Source of the DNA: Syntrophomonadaceae bacterium | GTDB lineage: Bacteria; Bacillota; Ch66; Ch109 | Direction of reading: 5' to 3' | Assembly (NCBI GenBank): GCA_012519455.1 | Contig: JAAYQE010000146.1 | Span: 1-34,980, forward strand | DNA length: 34,980 bases | Shown: piece by piece, positions 16,289 through 24,774 of the stretch | How the letters are laid out: each line of letters opens with the position of its first letter | Position numbering within the stretch: position 1 is the first letter of the stretch | The notes under the pieces: generated by a model | Seen by the model: only the letters and a program-made list of their open reading frames with translations | Told to the model about the DNA's origin: nothing | Database searches by the model: none | Translations under genes and position numbers: made by a program

Positions 16289-17239
16289 TTAAGCCATTAC
16301 CAAAGCCATAATAGCCTTTTGAATATGCATTCGATTTTCCGCTTCCTCAAAAACTACCGAATGGGGACCATCTATGACTTCATCGGTAATTTCTTCACCC
16401 CGGTGCGCAGGAAGGCAATGCATTACAATGGCATCTGGTTTTGCTTTTTGTAACAGAGCTTTATCTATGCAATAACCAGTAAAATCCCGTATCCGTTTTT
16501 CTCGTTCCGCTTCCTGACCCATGCTAGCCCAAACATCAGTATAAAGTACATCCGCTTCCTCAACAGCTTCCCGAGAATCACGTACCAGGGAAAGTCGCGC
16601 CCCGGTTTCGGACGCGTCCTGTTGGGCTAACTGTAAAATATCGGGATTCGGCTCATAGCCCGCTGGGCAAGCGATCGTTACATCCATTCCTACTTTTGCA
16701 CCCCCAATTAATAGAGAATGCGCCACGTTGTTACCGTCCCCGATAAAGGCTAATTTTAGCCCTTTTAGCCGCCCTTTGTTTTCCATCACGGTCATTAAAT
16801 CCCCCATGACCTGACAAGGATGCAATAAATCCGTCAGTCCATTGATCACGGGAATCGTCGCATACTGCGCTAAATCCAAAACATCTTGATGGGCAAAAGT
16901 ACGAATCATAATCCCATCCAAAAAACGCGAAAGCGTCAAAGCCGTGTCTTGAATCGTCTCCCCCCGGCCTAGTTGGATATCGTTGGCACTAAGAAATAAC
17001 CCATATCCACCTAATTGATAAATACCTGTTTCGAAAGAAACCCGGGTACGCGTCGAACTTTTAGTAAAAATCATGCCCAGAGTTTTACCCGCTAATAGAG
17101 GATGGGATTCACGCCGCCGCTGCTTCTCCTTCAGGACGCGAGCCACTTCCAAAATTTGATAGATCTCTTCTTGCGTATAATCGTGCATACAGATAAAATC
17201 TCGTCCCCGAAAATTAGGATAAAGTTTTTCCTCGAACAT
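16289..17239 (-). CDS. argF: Ornithine carbamoyltransferase
   Basis: Transfers the carbamoyl group from carbamoyl phosphate to ornithine, giving citrulline. The 316-residue length is standard. Carbamoyl-phosphate residues are in SSTRTR (61-66) and HPCQ (140-143), and the ornithine loop is DVWASMG (235-241) with HCLPAHRG (274-281) near the C terminus; every catalytic element is present. Start ATG 17239 follows a GGGG box by 6 nt. It is downstream of argB in the argCJB-F series and lacks the argD gene that often lies between them. The biosynthetic rather than catabolic role is inferred from this context. Confidence 0.96.
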   Translation of the reverse strand: MFEEKLYPNFRGRDFICMHDYTQEEIYQILEVARVLKEKQRRRESHPLLAGKTLGMIFTKSSTRTRVSFETGIYQLGGYGLFLSANDIQLGRGETIQDTALTLSRFLDGIMIRTFAHQDVLDLAQYATIPVINGLTDLLHPCQVMGDLMTVMENKGRLKGLKLAFIGDGNNVAHSLLIGGAKVGMDVTIACPAGYEPNPDILQLAQQDASETGARLSLVRDSREAVEEADVLYTDVWASMGQEAEREKRIRDFTGYCIDKALLQKAKPDAIVMHCLPAHRGEEITDEVIDGPHSVVFEEAENRMHIQKAIMALVMA

Positions 17240-17315
17240 AAGAAACCCCTTTCCCCTGTAGATTTGGGTATCAACCTTTTGGCAAAATTAAGTTTTTAAA
17301 CCAGCTCTATCTTGA

Positions 17316-18200
17316 TTAACGTGAAACCATGGTTCCTACGCCTTGATCCGTAAAAATCTCCAGTAAAACGGAATGGGGAATTCGACCGTCAATGATATGG
17401 GCCGAAACCACCCCTCCCTGTAAAGCCTGGGAACAACACTGTACCTTGGGAATCATGCCCCCGGTAATTACTCCCTGATGAATCAAACTGGGTATTTCCT
17501 CTAGCTGAATTGAAGATAGCAGGGTGGTATCATCGCCATACTGACCATAAATTCCCTCGACATCGGTTAAAAGGATCAATTTATCCGCCTTTAAAGCGGC
17601 GGCCATAGCCCCAGCTACATAATCGGCGTTAATATTATAGCTCTCCCCATCTAATCCCACCCCAATCGGGGCTACTACCGGTATATATCCTTTGTCAACT
17701 ACCGTTTGAATGATCTCTGGATTAATGCGGGCTACCTCCCCCACATATCCCAGCTCATAAGTCATCTCCTCTTCTCCATTAAGCGGAACGAGAATTTTCT
17801 TTTGGGCTTCAATTAAATTACCATCCTTACCGCTGAATCCAACGGCCCGGCCTCCATGCCGATTAATCAAGGATACAATTTCCTTATTAACTTTACCGAC
17901 CAGAACCATTTCTACAACTTCCATCGTTTCTCGATCGGTTACCCTAAGGCCCTGAATAAAAGAAGAATTTATCCCTAAACGTTCGAGGAGAAGATTAATT
18001 TCTGGTCCTCCCCCATGCACGAGTACTGGATTTATACCTACGTATTTCATTAATACGATATCGGTCATCATGGCCTGTTTTAATTCCTGGTCCTTCATCG
18101 CGTGCCCACCGTACTTAAGGACAATGGTCTTACCGTAAAACTGCTTAATATAAGGCAAAGCCTCTACCAAGATTCCTGCCTTTTCTAGCGCCTGCATCAT
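17316..18200 (-). CDS. argB: N-acetylglutamate kinase
   Basis: Phosphorylates N-acetylglutamate, the second step of ornithine synthesis. From ATG 18200 the protein has 294 residues. The glycine-rich ATP loop is KYGGHAM (~29-35 of this form) and the substrate loop is VHGGGPEI (~62-69), with GGMIPKV near the C terminus, all typical of the family. The open frame extends to a TTG at 18209, but ATG 18200 lies 9 nt after GAAAGG and is preferred; a second ATG follows immediately. An N-terminal helix before the kinase fold, as in arginine-inhibited enzymes, is present ([19 protein letters not shown]), so feedback inhibition by arginine is plausible. Confidence 0.96.
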   Translation of the reverse strand: MMQALEKAGILVEALPYIKQFYGKTIVLKYGGHAMKDQELKQAMMTDIVLMKYVGINPVLVHGGGPEINLLLERLGINSSFIQGLRVTDRETMEVVEMVLVGKVNKEIVSLINRHGGRAVGFSGKDGNLIEAQKKILVPLNGEEEMTYELGYVGEVARINPEIIQTVVDKGYIPVVAPIGVGLDGESYNINADYVAGAMAAALKADKLILLTDVEGIYGQYGDDTTLLSSIQLEEIPSLIHQGVITGGMIPKVQCCSQALQGGVVSAHIIDGRIPHSVLLEIFTDQGVGTMVSR

Positions 18201-18262
18201 CAAACTCAACCTTTCTTGCCCACCCTTTAACTAGATTCAACCGGCTATATGCGGTAACAACT

Positions 18263-18283
18263 CGTTAGCTACGATAGCTAGCG
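18263..18283 (-). repeat. Short hairpin spanning the argJ stop codon
   Basis: CGTTAGCTA (18263-18271) and TAGCTAGCG (18275-18283) are complementary at eight of nine positions around a 3-nt loop. The stop codon of argJ is inside the stem. It could influence the argJ-argB ratio or be incidental. Confidence 0.4.
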
Positions 18284-19509
18284 TTTATTTTTATATAATC
18301 AAAAGTCAGATCACAGCCCCAAGCAGTAGCTTCAGCCGTACCTACGCCCAAATCTACGGTAATTAATACCGTTTCTCGATCTAGCGCCTCCCGAGCTTCA
18401 TCCTCATTAAACGCGGTTTCGACCCCCTCTTGGGCGACTAGTACCTCACCCAACCAGATAGCTATCTGTTCCGGAGCAAATTCAGCCCCAGAATAACCCA
18501 CAGCGGCCAGGATGCGCCCCCAATTCGGATCCCGACCAAAGACGGCGGTTTTGACCAGACTTGAACCGGCCACAGCTCGAGCCGCTTTCTGTGCATCGAG
18601 TAGCGATGGGGCGTTTTTCACCCGTACCTCAATAAGCCGGCTAGCTCCTTCGCCATCCCGAGCAATCTCCCGGGCTAAATACTGGTTAACATAGTCTAAC
18701 GCGGTTTGAAACTCCTTTAATTCCGGACTATCTATGGTAATTAAGGGGTTCCCGGCTAAACCATTAGCCAAAACCACAACCATATCATTCGTACTAGTAT
18801 CGCCATCCACCGTGACCAGGTTAAAAGAACGGTCGGTAGACCGTTGCAAAGCTAAACGCAGTGCTTCCGAAGTAATGGCTGCATCGGTGGTGATAAAACC
18901 TAACATCGTTGCCATACAGGGATGAATCATGCCCGACCCTTTAGCCATACCACCAATCGTAACCGATTTTTCCCCTAATGAAATGCGAACCGCGATTTCT
19001 TTCGGCCGCGTATCCGTCGTTAGGATCGCCTGTGCCGCTTGCGTCCCCCCGTTGCGACTTAGACCATTAGCAGCCGCGATAATCCCCTTCTCGATGCGCT
19101 CTATAGGCAGTAATAAACCAATTACCCCGGTAGACGCTACCGCTACCTCGTCCGGATTAATATCCAGCACCCTTGCGGTGATTCGCGTCATCTCCCGTGC
19201 ATCATCTAAACCCTGCGCGCCGGTCGCGGCGTTGGCAATACCAGCATTCACTACCACCGCCCGCGCCTGTCCGTCCGTCAGGTTGTCTTGAGTTACTTGA
19301 ACCGGAGCAGCCTGTACGCGATTACAAGTATAGACGCCTGCAGCGGTCGCTGCAACTTCAGAATAGATTAAAGCCAGGTCAAGACGATCTGGATAACGGA
19401 TACCTGCAGCCGCAGCTGCAGCTTTGAATCCCAGCGGTGCAGTTACGCCTCCTGAAGTTATTTCTTCCAGTATAGACGGGCTTGGTCCGGCCGTACTTTT
19501 TAAAACCAT
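18265..19509 (-). CDS. argJ: Bifunctional ornithine acetyltransferase/N-acetylglutamate synthase
   Basis: Moves the acetyl group from N-acetylornithine to glutamate, closing the acetyl cycle; bifunctional forms also use acetyl-CoA. The 414-residue precursor contains the self-cleavage site in KGSGMIHPCMATMLGFITTD, with the nucleophile Thr201 after Ala200, which separates alpha and beta chains. Cys198 occupies the place where asparagine is common in relatives; the cleavage residues themselves are intact. A six-alanine run follows Lys29 (DNA rich in CTGCAG). ATG 19509 has a GGGG box 10 nt upstream. It lies 36 nt after argC. Confidence 0.95.
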   Translation of the reverse strand: MVLKSTAGPSPSILEEITSGGVTAPLGFKAAAAAAGIRYPDRLDLALIYSEVAATAAGVYTCNRVQAAPVQVTQDNLTDGQARAVVVNAGIANAATGAQGLDDAREMTRITARVLDINPDEVAVASTGVIGLLLPIERIEKGIIAAANGLSRNGGTQAAQAILTTDTRPKEIAVRISLGEKSVTIGGMAKGSGMIHPCMATMLGFITTDAAITSEALRLALQRSTDRSFNLVTVDGDTSTNDMVVVLANGLAGNPLITIDSPELKEFQTALDYVNQYLAREIARDGEGASRLIEVRVKNAPSLLDAQKAARAVAGSSLVKTAVFGRDPNWGRILAAVGYSGAEFAPEQIAIWLGEVLVAQEGVETAFNEDEAREALDRETVLITVDLGVGTAEATAWGCDLTFDYIKINASYRS

Positions 19510-19545
19510 GTTAATTTTACCCCTAACTCATAAGATGATAAATAG

Positions 19546-20592
19546 CTATGGTAATAAACCCGCAGCTTTTAACCCACAGGTTTCCTTTAGTCCACACATT
19601 AAATTTAAGTTTTGAATTGCCTGGCCTGAGGCCCCTTTTACTAAGTTATCAATCGCAGAAACAACGACCAGCCGGCCATTCCGCGGGTCAATAACCAGCC
19701 CAATATCACAATGATTGGTCGTATAGACGGCCCGGGTCATTGGCAACTGTCCCTCCGGTAGTACCCGTATAAAAAAACAATCCCGATAAAAATCTTCATA
19801 TAATGCCTGTAATTCAGTCTGGGTTACTGGTCGGGTGAGCGAAGCATAAATCGTACTCAAGATCCCCCGGGACATCGGAATCAAATGCGGCGTAAAGGTT
19901 AGCGTTGCCTCTGCCCCGGCTAACCAGGAATAGACCTGCTCGATCTCCGGGCCATGGCGGTGGGTGGCCACGTTATAAGCCTTAACGTTTTCATTTACCT
20001 CACAAAAAAGATTATGCATCCCGGGAGTTCTTCCGGCTCCAGAAACTCCACTTTTAGAGTCAACAATCAAAGTGCGAATATCGACCAGGCCGGCCTTTAA
20101 AACTGGCGCCATTCCTAAAATGGCACTAGTTGGATAACAACCAGGATTAGCTACAATACGGGCCTGGCGCACCTGAGCTCCATATAATTCTGGAATCCCA
20201 TAAACTACTTCTTCTAAAAGTTCTGGCGCTTCGTGTTTTACTCCATACCATTCCTCATAAACTTCCACCTGTTTGAAACGAAAGTCCGCCCCCAGATCAA
20301 TCACTTTCTTATTCTGAGCTACCGCTTCTTTAACCACCGGAACCGCCTGTCCATGCGGTAAAGCCACAAAAATAGCATCACAACGTCCGATAAACGAAGT
20401 CAATTCCATACTTTCACATATGACCTCCGTATACCGTAGTAGATTCGGAAAGACGGCCGCAAAATCCCGACCTATATTAAAAAGAGAAGTAATGGCGATT
20501 ACCTCTGCTTCAGGATGACCAGCCAGCAAACGCACTAATTCTTCCGCGGTATAGCCATCTCCTACAATCCCAACTTTTATTTTCGCTGACAT
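19546..20592 (-). CDS. argC: N-acetyl-gamma-glutamyl-phosphate reductase
   Basis: Reduces N-acetylglutamyl phosphate with NADPH, the third step of ornithine synthesis. The 348 residues include the catalytic cysteine in NPGCYPTSA (Cys152), the HRHGPEIEQV histidine segment and the GVSGAGR turn. The N-terminal nucleotide loop reads VGIVGDGYTAEELVRLL, one residue shorter than the GATGYTGAEL form I know from most relatives. ATG 20592 follows a GGAG box by about 11 nt. It is the first gene of the argCJB-F cluster and has its own promoter at 20665-20693. No ArgR-type ARG box was recognised. Confidence 0.95.
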   Translation of the reverse strand: MSAKIKVGIVGDGYTAEELVRLLAGHPEAEVIAITSLFNIGRDFAAVFPNLLRYTEVICESMELTSFIGRCDAIFVALPHGQAVPVVKEAVAQNKKVIDLGADFRFKQVEVYEEWYGVKHEAPELLEEVVYGIPELYGAQVRQARIVANPGCYPTSAILGMAPVLKAGLVDIRTLIVDSKSGVSGAGRTPGMHNLFCEVNENVKAYNVATHRHGPEIEQVYSWLAGAEATLTFTPHLIPMSRGILSTIYASLTRPVTQTELQALYEDFYRDCFFIRVLPEGQLPMTRAVYTTNHCDIGLVIDPRNGRLVVVSAIDNLVKGASGQAIQNLNLMCGLKETCGLKAAGLLP

Positions 20593-20664
20593 GCTTAACT
20601 AATCTCCTTTTTCTTTGCAACATAATAGGGTTTAACTAAATTAGTACAATAGGGTCATCTTTTT

Positions 20665-20693
20665 ATTATACAAGTTTTACAAGTAATTGTCTT
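20665..20693 (-). promoter_or_regulatory. argC: Candidate promoter of the arg operon
   Basis: On the minus strand AAGACA (20693-20688), a 17-bp spacer and a perfect TATAAT (20670-20665) precede argC by 72 bp. The direct repeat ACTTGTAAAACTTGTA overlaps the spacer and could bind a regulator. Confidence 0.6.
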
Positions 20694-20743
20694 TATTTTT
20701 AATCCTTTAATAAAACTTTATCTCGCCCGGATTATTTTCTTAA

Positions 20744-21976
20744 CTACTTCAGGCAGCTTTGAGCGGTCCGACCACGATAAATAAATTTTTCTTCTATATT
20801 TAATTTACGCCGCAACTCCTTCCACGCTTTAGCTACCAAAGCCGGATCAAACAAAAGATCCAAAGCAGTCCAGGCCAAGGCCTTAACTGCCAAAAGAAGT
20901 ACTTTTTCCCCGGCCGTACCCCCAGCCGCTTCGGTAAACTCCCGGCTGTGCGGAACCAGACCGGGGCGCAGCATTAAATAAGGATGTAGACTAGGAACTA
21001 GCTGACTAACGTTACCCATATCTAGAGACCCCTGGGTTCCACGTAGTCCAGTCAGATTCGGTACGCCCAGGGCGATTAAATTATCACGAAATAAGGTAGC
21101 TAAAGTCGGGTTAGGAACCATTTCTTTATAAGAGGCCTCATAATTAAACCATTTTACCGTTGCCCCGGTGAGGGAGGCTACCCCCTGAGCACATGCCTGA
21201 ACTTTAGCAACAATATGTTCTAATTGTACCTGCTGCCGGGCCCGAATATAAAAACGAGCCGCAGCTCGTTCCGGGATAATATTCGGAGTAATGCCCCCAT
21301 CACTGATAATTCCGTGGATGTAAGCTTCCGTCCCCAGCTGCCGGCGGAGAGCGTTGATCCCAACAAAAAACAAAACTAACGCTTCCAGTGCGTTAATCTC
21401 TTTCTGCGGACAGGCGACGGCATGAGCCGCTTGTCCCTGAAAAACAAACTCCAGCGCCTCCATGGCCAGAGAGTTGATTTCTACGGCATTACAATTTCCT
21501 GGATGAAACATCAGCGCAATATCGATATCCTCAAAGACCCCAGCCTCAATCAGAGCGACCTTGGCTCCATTCGTTTCTTCCGCTGGGGTACCAATCACCA
21601 GAATCGAACCCGGTATTTCCTTCAAAAACCGGCTAACCACTAAACCGGCGCCAAAGCTGGCTGCACCAATTAAGTTGTGGCCACAGGCATGCCCTAATTC
21701 AGGTAAAGCATCATACTCCGCTAAAAAAGCGATCCGTGGCCCGCCCGGCTTTCCTGGATATTCGGCTTTGAAGGCCGTAGGCAAACCCGCTAATTCACGG
21801 GTAATATTAAAACCATGTTGTTCTAAGCCGGTAACCAGTAACTGCACCGCCTTAAACTCCTGGTTCCCTAATTCTGGTTGCTGATAAATGCCTCTACTTA
21901 TTTCTTTAATTAAGCCTTCTACCGTAGTCAGTTCTTCAAGAGCACGTTCTTTATAACCTTGCATCCGGCTACCCAC
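20744..21976 (-). CDS. M20-family metallo-amidohydrolase
   Basis: A 410-residue M20 peptidase/amidohydrolase of the AbgB/PM20D2-like type. The metal site includes GHACGHN (95-101); the catalytic glutamate lies in PAEETNGAK (131-139), and FHPG follows. The lid/dimerisation domain occupies roughly 190-310. These enzymes hydrolyse amide bonds of N-acyl amino acids, dipeptides or p-aminobenzoyl-glutamate; the substrate cannot be fixed here. The start is GTG 21976, with GGGGAG 5 nt upstream; ATG at 21964 is an alternative. It follows the radical SAM gene by 109 nt and precedes the arg promoter, with no clear terminator, so a link to either acetylated arginine intermediates or the AMMECR1 system is possible. 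Confidence 0.85.
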   Translation of the reverse strand: MGSRMQGYKERALEELTTVEGLIKEISRGIYQQPELGNQEFKAVQLLVTGLEQHGFNITRELAGLPTAFKAEYPGKPGGPRIAFLAEYDALPELGHACGHNLIGAASFGAGLVVSRFLKEIPGSILVIGTPAEETNGAKVALIEAGVFEDIDIALMFHPGNCNAVEINSLAMEALEFVFQGQAAHAVACPQKEINALEALVLFFVGINALRRQLGTEAYIHGIISDGGITPNIIPERAAARFYIRARQQVQLEHIVAKVQACAQGVASLTGATVKWFNYEASYKEMVPNPTLATLFRDNLIALGVPNLTGLRGTQGSLDMGNVSQLVPSLHPYLMLRPGLVPHSREFTEAAGGTAGEKVLLLAVKALAWTALDLLFDPALVAKAWKELRRKLNIEEKFIYRGRTAQSCLK

Positions 21977-22085
21977 CCCTTCTCCCCTTAAAACTGCTTA
22001 AATGAATTTCGCATTCTATGGCTAATATCCTCTTTTTTTCGGGATAAAGCAGAGAGGGAGTTTTAGGAATATATACTGGGCTAAC

Positions 22086-23081
22086 CTAAAGCACAAGATT
22101 AATCTTTTCACCACAATTAATACATTTTTGATCCGCTAGCCCGACGATTTCCACCTGATACCCCTGGCGTTCAATAAGGACCTGAAAACACTCCGGGCAA
22201 AAGGTATTACTTCCGGTATTACCCGGGAGATTTCCTAGATAAACGTAATTAAGTTTTTCACGCGCGATATCGTATGCTTTTTCCATGGTTTCTATTGGTG
22301 TTGCGGGTCGGTCAAACTGATAATTAGGAAAATAGCGAGAAAAGTGCAAAGGAATATCCGGATCTAAGCCGGCTACCCATTCCACCAGGGAACGAATCTC
22401 AGCTTCTGAATCATTTAAATCAGGAATCAGTAAAGTAGTTAGCTCTACGTGGCAGTGCTGTACCGCCTGTTCCACGGTGCGAAGCACCGGAGCTAAATCC
22501 CCCTTACACCAGCGCCGATAAAAATCACTGGAAAAAGCCTTAACGTCGATATTCAGCGCATCAATAAGAGGTAGTAGTTTCTGAAAAGGCTTTTCCTGAA
22601 TAAATCCGTTGGTCACCAATACGTTTTTCCCTCCGGCCTGCTGTACCATTTCTGCCGTTTCCAAAACGTATTCATACCAGACTAAAGGCTCGGAATAAGT
22701 GAAAGCCAGCCCAATACAGTTATGCTCTGCAGCCAACTGCTGGACGATATCTACCGTCTGTTCTGGGGTTAGCTTTATCGTTGTCGGTTCAGCCTGAGCA
22801 ATCCTCCAGTTCTGACAAAATTGGCAAGTAAAATTACAACCTACGGTGCCCAAGGAGAAAATCGTGCGGCCTGGATAAAAATGATATAAAGGTTTCTTTT
22901 CGATAGGATCTAAAGCATAAGCTGAAACCCGACCGAAATTAAGCGTTTGCAGCTTTCCTTGCTGGTTTATCCGCACCCGGCAAGAGCCGGTTTTCCCCGG
23001 CTGCAGCCGACACTGCCGGGGGCACAATAAACACTGTACCTGATTATCACCCTTACTTTCATAAAAGAGAGCCTCGCGCAT
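22086..23081 (-). CDS. amrS: AmmeMemoRadiSam-system radical SAM enzyme
   Basis: A 331-residue radical SAM protein of the AmmeMemoRadiSam family. The [4Fe-4S]/SAM motif is CNFTCQFC (Cys82, 86, 89). An N-terminal cysteine group (CLLCPRQC, 17-24, and Cys34) and a C-terminal pair of CxxC motifs (CPEC 295-298, CINC 320-323) could bind extra clusters or zinc. LPGNTGSNT just before the tail is typical of this family, which otherwise resembles pyruvate-formate-lyase activases. It lies 55 nt after the AMMECR1 fusion gene, the usual partner. I know of no established reaction for the family. ATG 23081 follows GGGGAG by 10 nt. Confidence 0.9.
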   Translation of the reverse strand: MREALFYESKGDNQVQCLLCPRQCRLQPGKTGSCRVRINQQGKLQTLNFGRVSAYALDPIEKKPLYHFYPGRTIFSLGTVGCNFTCQFCQNWRIAQAEPTTIKLTPEQTVDIVQQLAAEHNCIGLAFTYSEPLVWYEYVLETAEMVQQAGGKNVLVTNGFIQEKPFQKLLPLIDALNIDVKAFSSDFYRRWCKGDLAPVLRTVEQAVQHCHVELTTLLIPDLNDSEAEIRSLVEWVAGLDPDIPLHFSRYFPNYQFDRPATPIETMEKAYDIAREKLNYVYLGNLPGNTGSNTFCPECFQVLIERQGYQVEIVGLADQKCINCGEKINLVL

Positions 23082-23136
23082 AGTAATAGCGCTCCCCTTC
23101 CTAAACGATTCAAGATGACAAAATTAAACGCCACTA

Positions 23137-24618
23137 TTAAGTATAACGATGCACCGTAAAACGCTCCAGTTTAACCGGTTCATCTGGCCCGATACCGGCT
23201 TTCTGCCGGGCAATGGCTACTTGTTCTTCCGGGGTTTCAATTCCTTCTAAATCCGGTAATAATAGACCCCGCCGCGAACCATGGCTTACAATAACGCCAT
23301 AACGCGCTGGATCTAATTCTTCAATACTGGTAATCGTTTCCGGCTCACCCATAACATCTACCGAATAAACCAGGTCCCCCAACTCCGACTCATCGACCGG
23401 GTTAAAACGGGGATCACGACACCCAGCGCTAATTGCGTTTTCAATAATCTCTTGGGCTAGGCGCGGTTGGGTTGGCGTAATCGTACCAATACAACCGCGT
23501 AAACGACCCCTTTTTTTGATCGAAACAAAAGCTCCGGCCGGAAACCGCATTTCTTCCGGCAAGGGTTCTATAACAGCTGGGCGCCGCCCCTCTCGTACGT
23601 ACGTTTCTAAGCTTTCCCGCGCTAAACAAACGAGAGGCGATTCTTTTTCCCGGCACTCCTGCATATACCGTTGACGTCTTTCTTTTAGCTGCGCTAACAA
23701 CTGACGCGCAGGATCCGGTTGTCCAATTCCTAAATTAGCCACCAAATAACCCACCCCAAAAGGACCTTCATAACTGTAAACCTTTGGGTTCACCTGATAT
23801 CCATCTACTGCGCCCCAAGCAATAACTAACGAACGCAGTCCACACTCTCCCGCTTGTTCGGCCAGACCCGGGGGAAGGGTGAAAAGTCCGGGAACATCCG
23901 CTTGAGCGATAATTTCCCTTATCCGCCGGTCAAAAACCGGTCCTTCAACCCGATAACCAGAAGGGGACCCGGGAATCAGGCGGTGGGAAAGATCTCCGCT
24001 CGCGATTAATACCGCCCTACGCCCGGTGCGCTCTACGGCTTTACGAAGTGCAATCCCAAAAGCGTATAAATCCTCAAAAGGTAATAGGCCGTAAGCCATA
24101 ACCACCATTTTTACCGGATTTTCCCCGCTAGTAGCTAGTTGGCCATTGCCTTGCAAAAAATACAATGGTACTTGAACTCCGTGGTCCAACCTCGTAGATA
24201 CCCCGTAATAGTCGGCCTGGAGTTCATCCAAAAGTACGGTTAAAATACCGTCCTTCCGCGCTTCCTCCCCAATTACTTGGGCCAATTCAAGATCATTGGG
24301 ATAGGAGAAAGACACCTGACTAACACCAAACTGACTCAGATCACCCTTTAAAACCGAAGTTCCGTACAAGGCCAGACCATCTTGAAATACCGGCCCGTGC
24401 GGGGTTATAAAAATAAAAGTATCCGGTTGTACCGCTTGAAGATCAGCCCTCAACCGGTACATAGCCTTCTGACTTTGTTCTACCTTTTGGTCCTCGCCCC
24501 GTCCCACTTCCGGTATCATAATTGGCGGGTGGGGGGCAAAGGCTACCATTAATAATTCACCCCTGACCGGGTTTTCCCGCTGCTGCTTAATGGTCTGATT
24601 ATTCGTAGCACGATCCAC
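23137..24618 (-). CDS. LigB/MEMO-like domain fused to AMMECR1 domain
   Basis: A 493-residue fusion. The first ~300 residues resemble MEMO/class III extradiol dioxygenase subunit B: histidines in [12 protein letters not shown] (His30), TPHGPVF (His74), LDHGVQVPL (His146) and ASGDLSHRL (His212) sit where the family binds iron. A charged linker leads to the AMMECR1 domain (~328-493) with LRGCIGT (373-379) and a central GCRDPRF. Dioxygenase activity in an anaerobe is unlikely; metal binding with another role is more plausible. Start: GTG 24618, 9 nt after GAGGAG; ATG 24549, at the beginning of the conserved domain, is an alternative, preceded by AGGGG. It is followed directly by its radical SAM partner and preceded by a possible tiny membrane ORF. 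Confidence 0.88.
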   Translation of the reverse strand: MDRATNNQTIKQQRENPVRGELLMVAFAPHPPIMIPEVGRGEDQKVEQSQKAMYRLRADLQAVQPDTFIFITPHGPVFQDGLALYGTSVLKGDLSQFGVSQVSFSYPNDLELAQVIGEEARKDGILTVLLDELQADYYGVSTRLDHGVQVPLYFLQGNGQLATSGENPVKMVVMAYGLLPFEDLYAFGIALRKAVERTGRRAVLIASGDLSHRLIPGSPSGYRVEGPVFDRRIREIIAQADVPGLFTLPPGLAEQAGECGLRSLVIAWGAVDGYQVNPKVYSYEGPFGVGYLVANLGIGQPDPARQLLAQLKERRQRYMQECREKESPLVCLARESLETYVREGRRPAVIEPLPEEMRFPAGAFVSIKKRGRLRGCIGTITPTQPRLAQEIIENAISAGCRDPRFNPVDESELGDLVYSVDVMGEPETITSIEELDPARYGVIVSHGSRRGLLLPDLEGIETPEEQVAIARQKAGIGPDEPVKLERFTVHRYT

Positions 24619-24624
24619 CGAAAC

Positions 24625-24774
24625 TCACTCCTCTGTTAAAACAAAACCAAATTCTTGTTTCGCCAGTACCACTAAAAAGCCAATCAGTCCGGCCAGTAAA
24701 ATAAGCGTAAACCTACCAAAAATGATATTATCTAAATCTGGACGTTGATGGTCCTTAAATAATCCCTCGAGTAG
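24625..24774 (-). CDS. Possible small single-span membrane protein without canonical start
   Basis: The 136-nt gap between the CoA-transferase and AMMECR1 genes is open in one frame for 49 codons. The last 44 or so read like protein: FKDHQRPDLDN, a 17-residue hydrophobic helix RFTLILLAGLIGFLVVLAK, and QEFGFVLTEE before TGA. That frame overlaps the end of the CoA-transferase gene by 20 nt and ends 6 nt before the GTG of the fusion gene; its final GAGGAGTGA also supplies that gene's ribosome binding site. No ATG, and no GTG or TTG ahead of the hydrophobic part, is present; translation would need ATT/ATC/CTG or coupling. Real small protein, decayed gene or chance are all open. Confidence 0.35.
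   Translation of the reverse strand, partial: LLEGLFKDHQRPDLDNIIFGRFTLILLAGLIGFLVVLAKQEFGFVLTEE

Noticed and set aside
18900-18960. Cys in place of Asn next to the ArgJ cleavage site as a loss of function
   Set aside because: The Ala-Thr cleavage pair and surrounding MATML are intact; the neighbouring position is probably tolerant.
18929-19427. Several open frames on the plus strand across argJ
   Set aside because: They are antisense shadows of a GC-richer coding region and have no ribosome binding sites or domain features.
19400-19430. CTGCAG-rich repeat in argJ as a mobile-element scar
   Set aside because: It is simply the codons of an alanine run in frame with a normal ArgJ N terminus.
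20593-20743. T-box or ArgR box upstream of argC
   Set aside because: No T-box consensus, no antiterminator pair and no TGAATA-like ARG box was found; only a sigma-A promoter and a short direct repeat.
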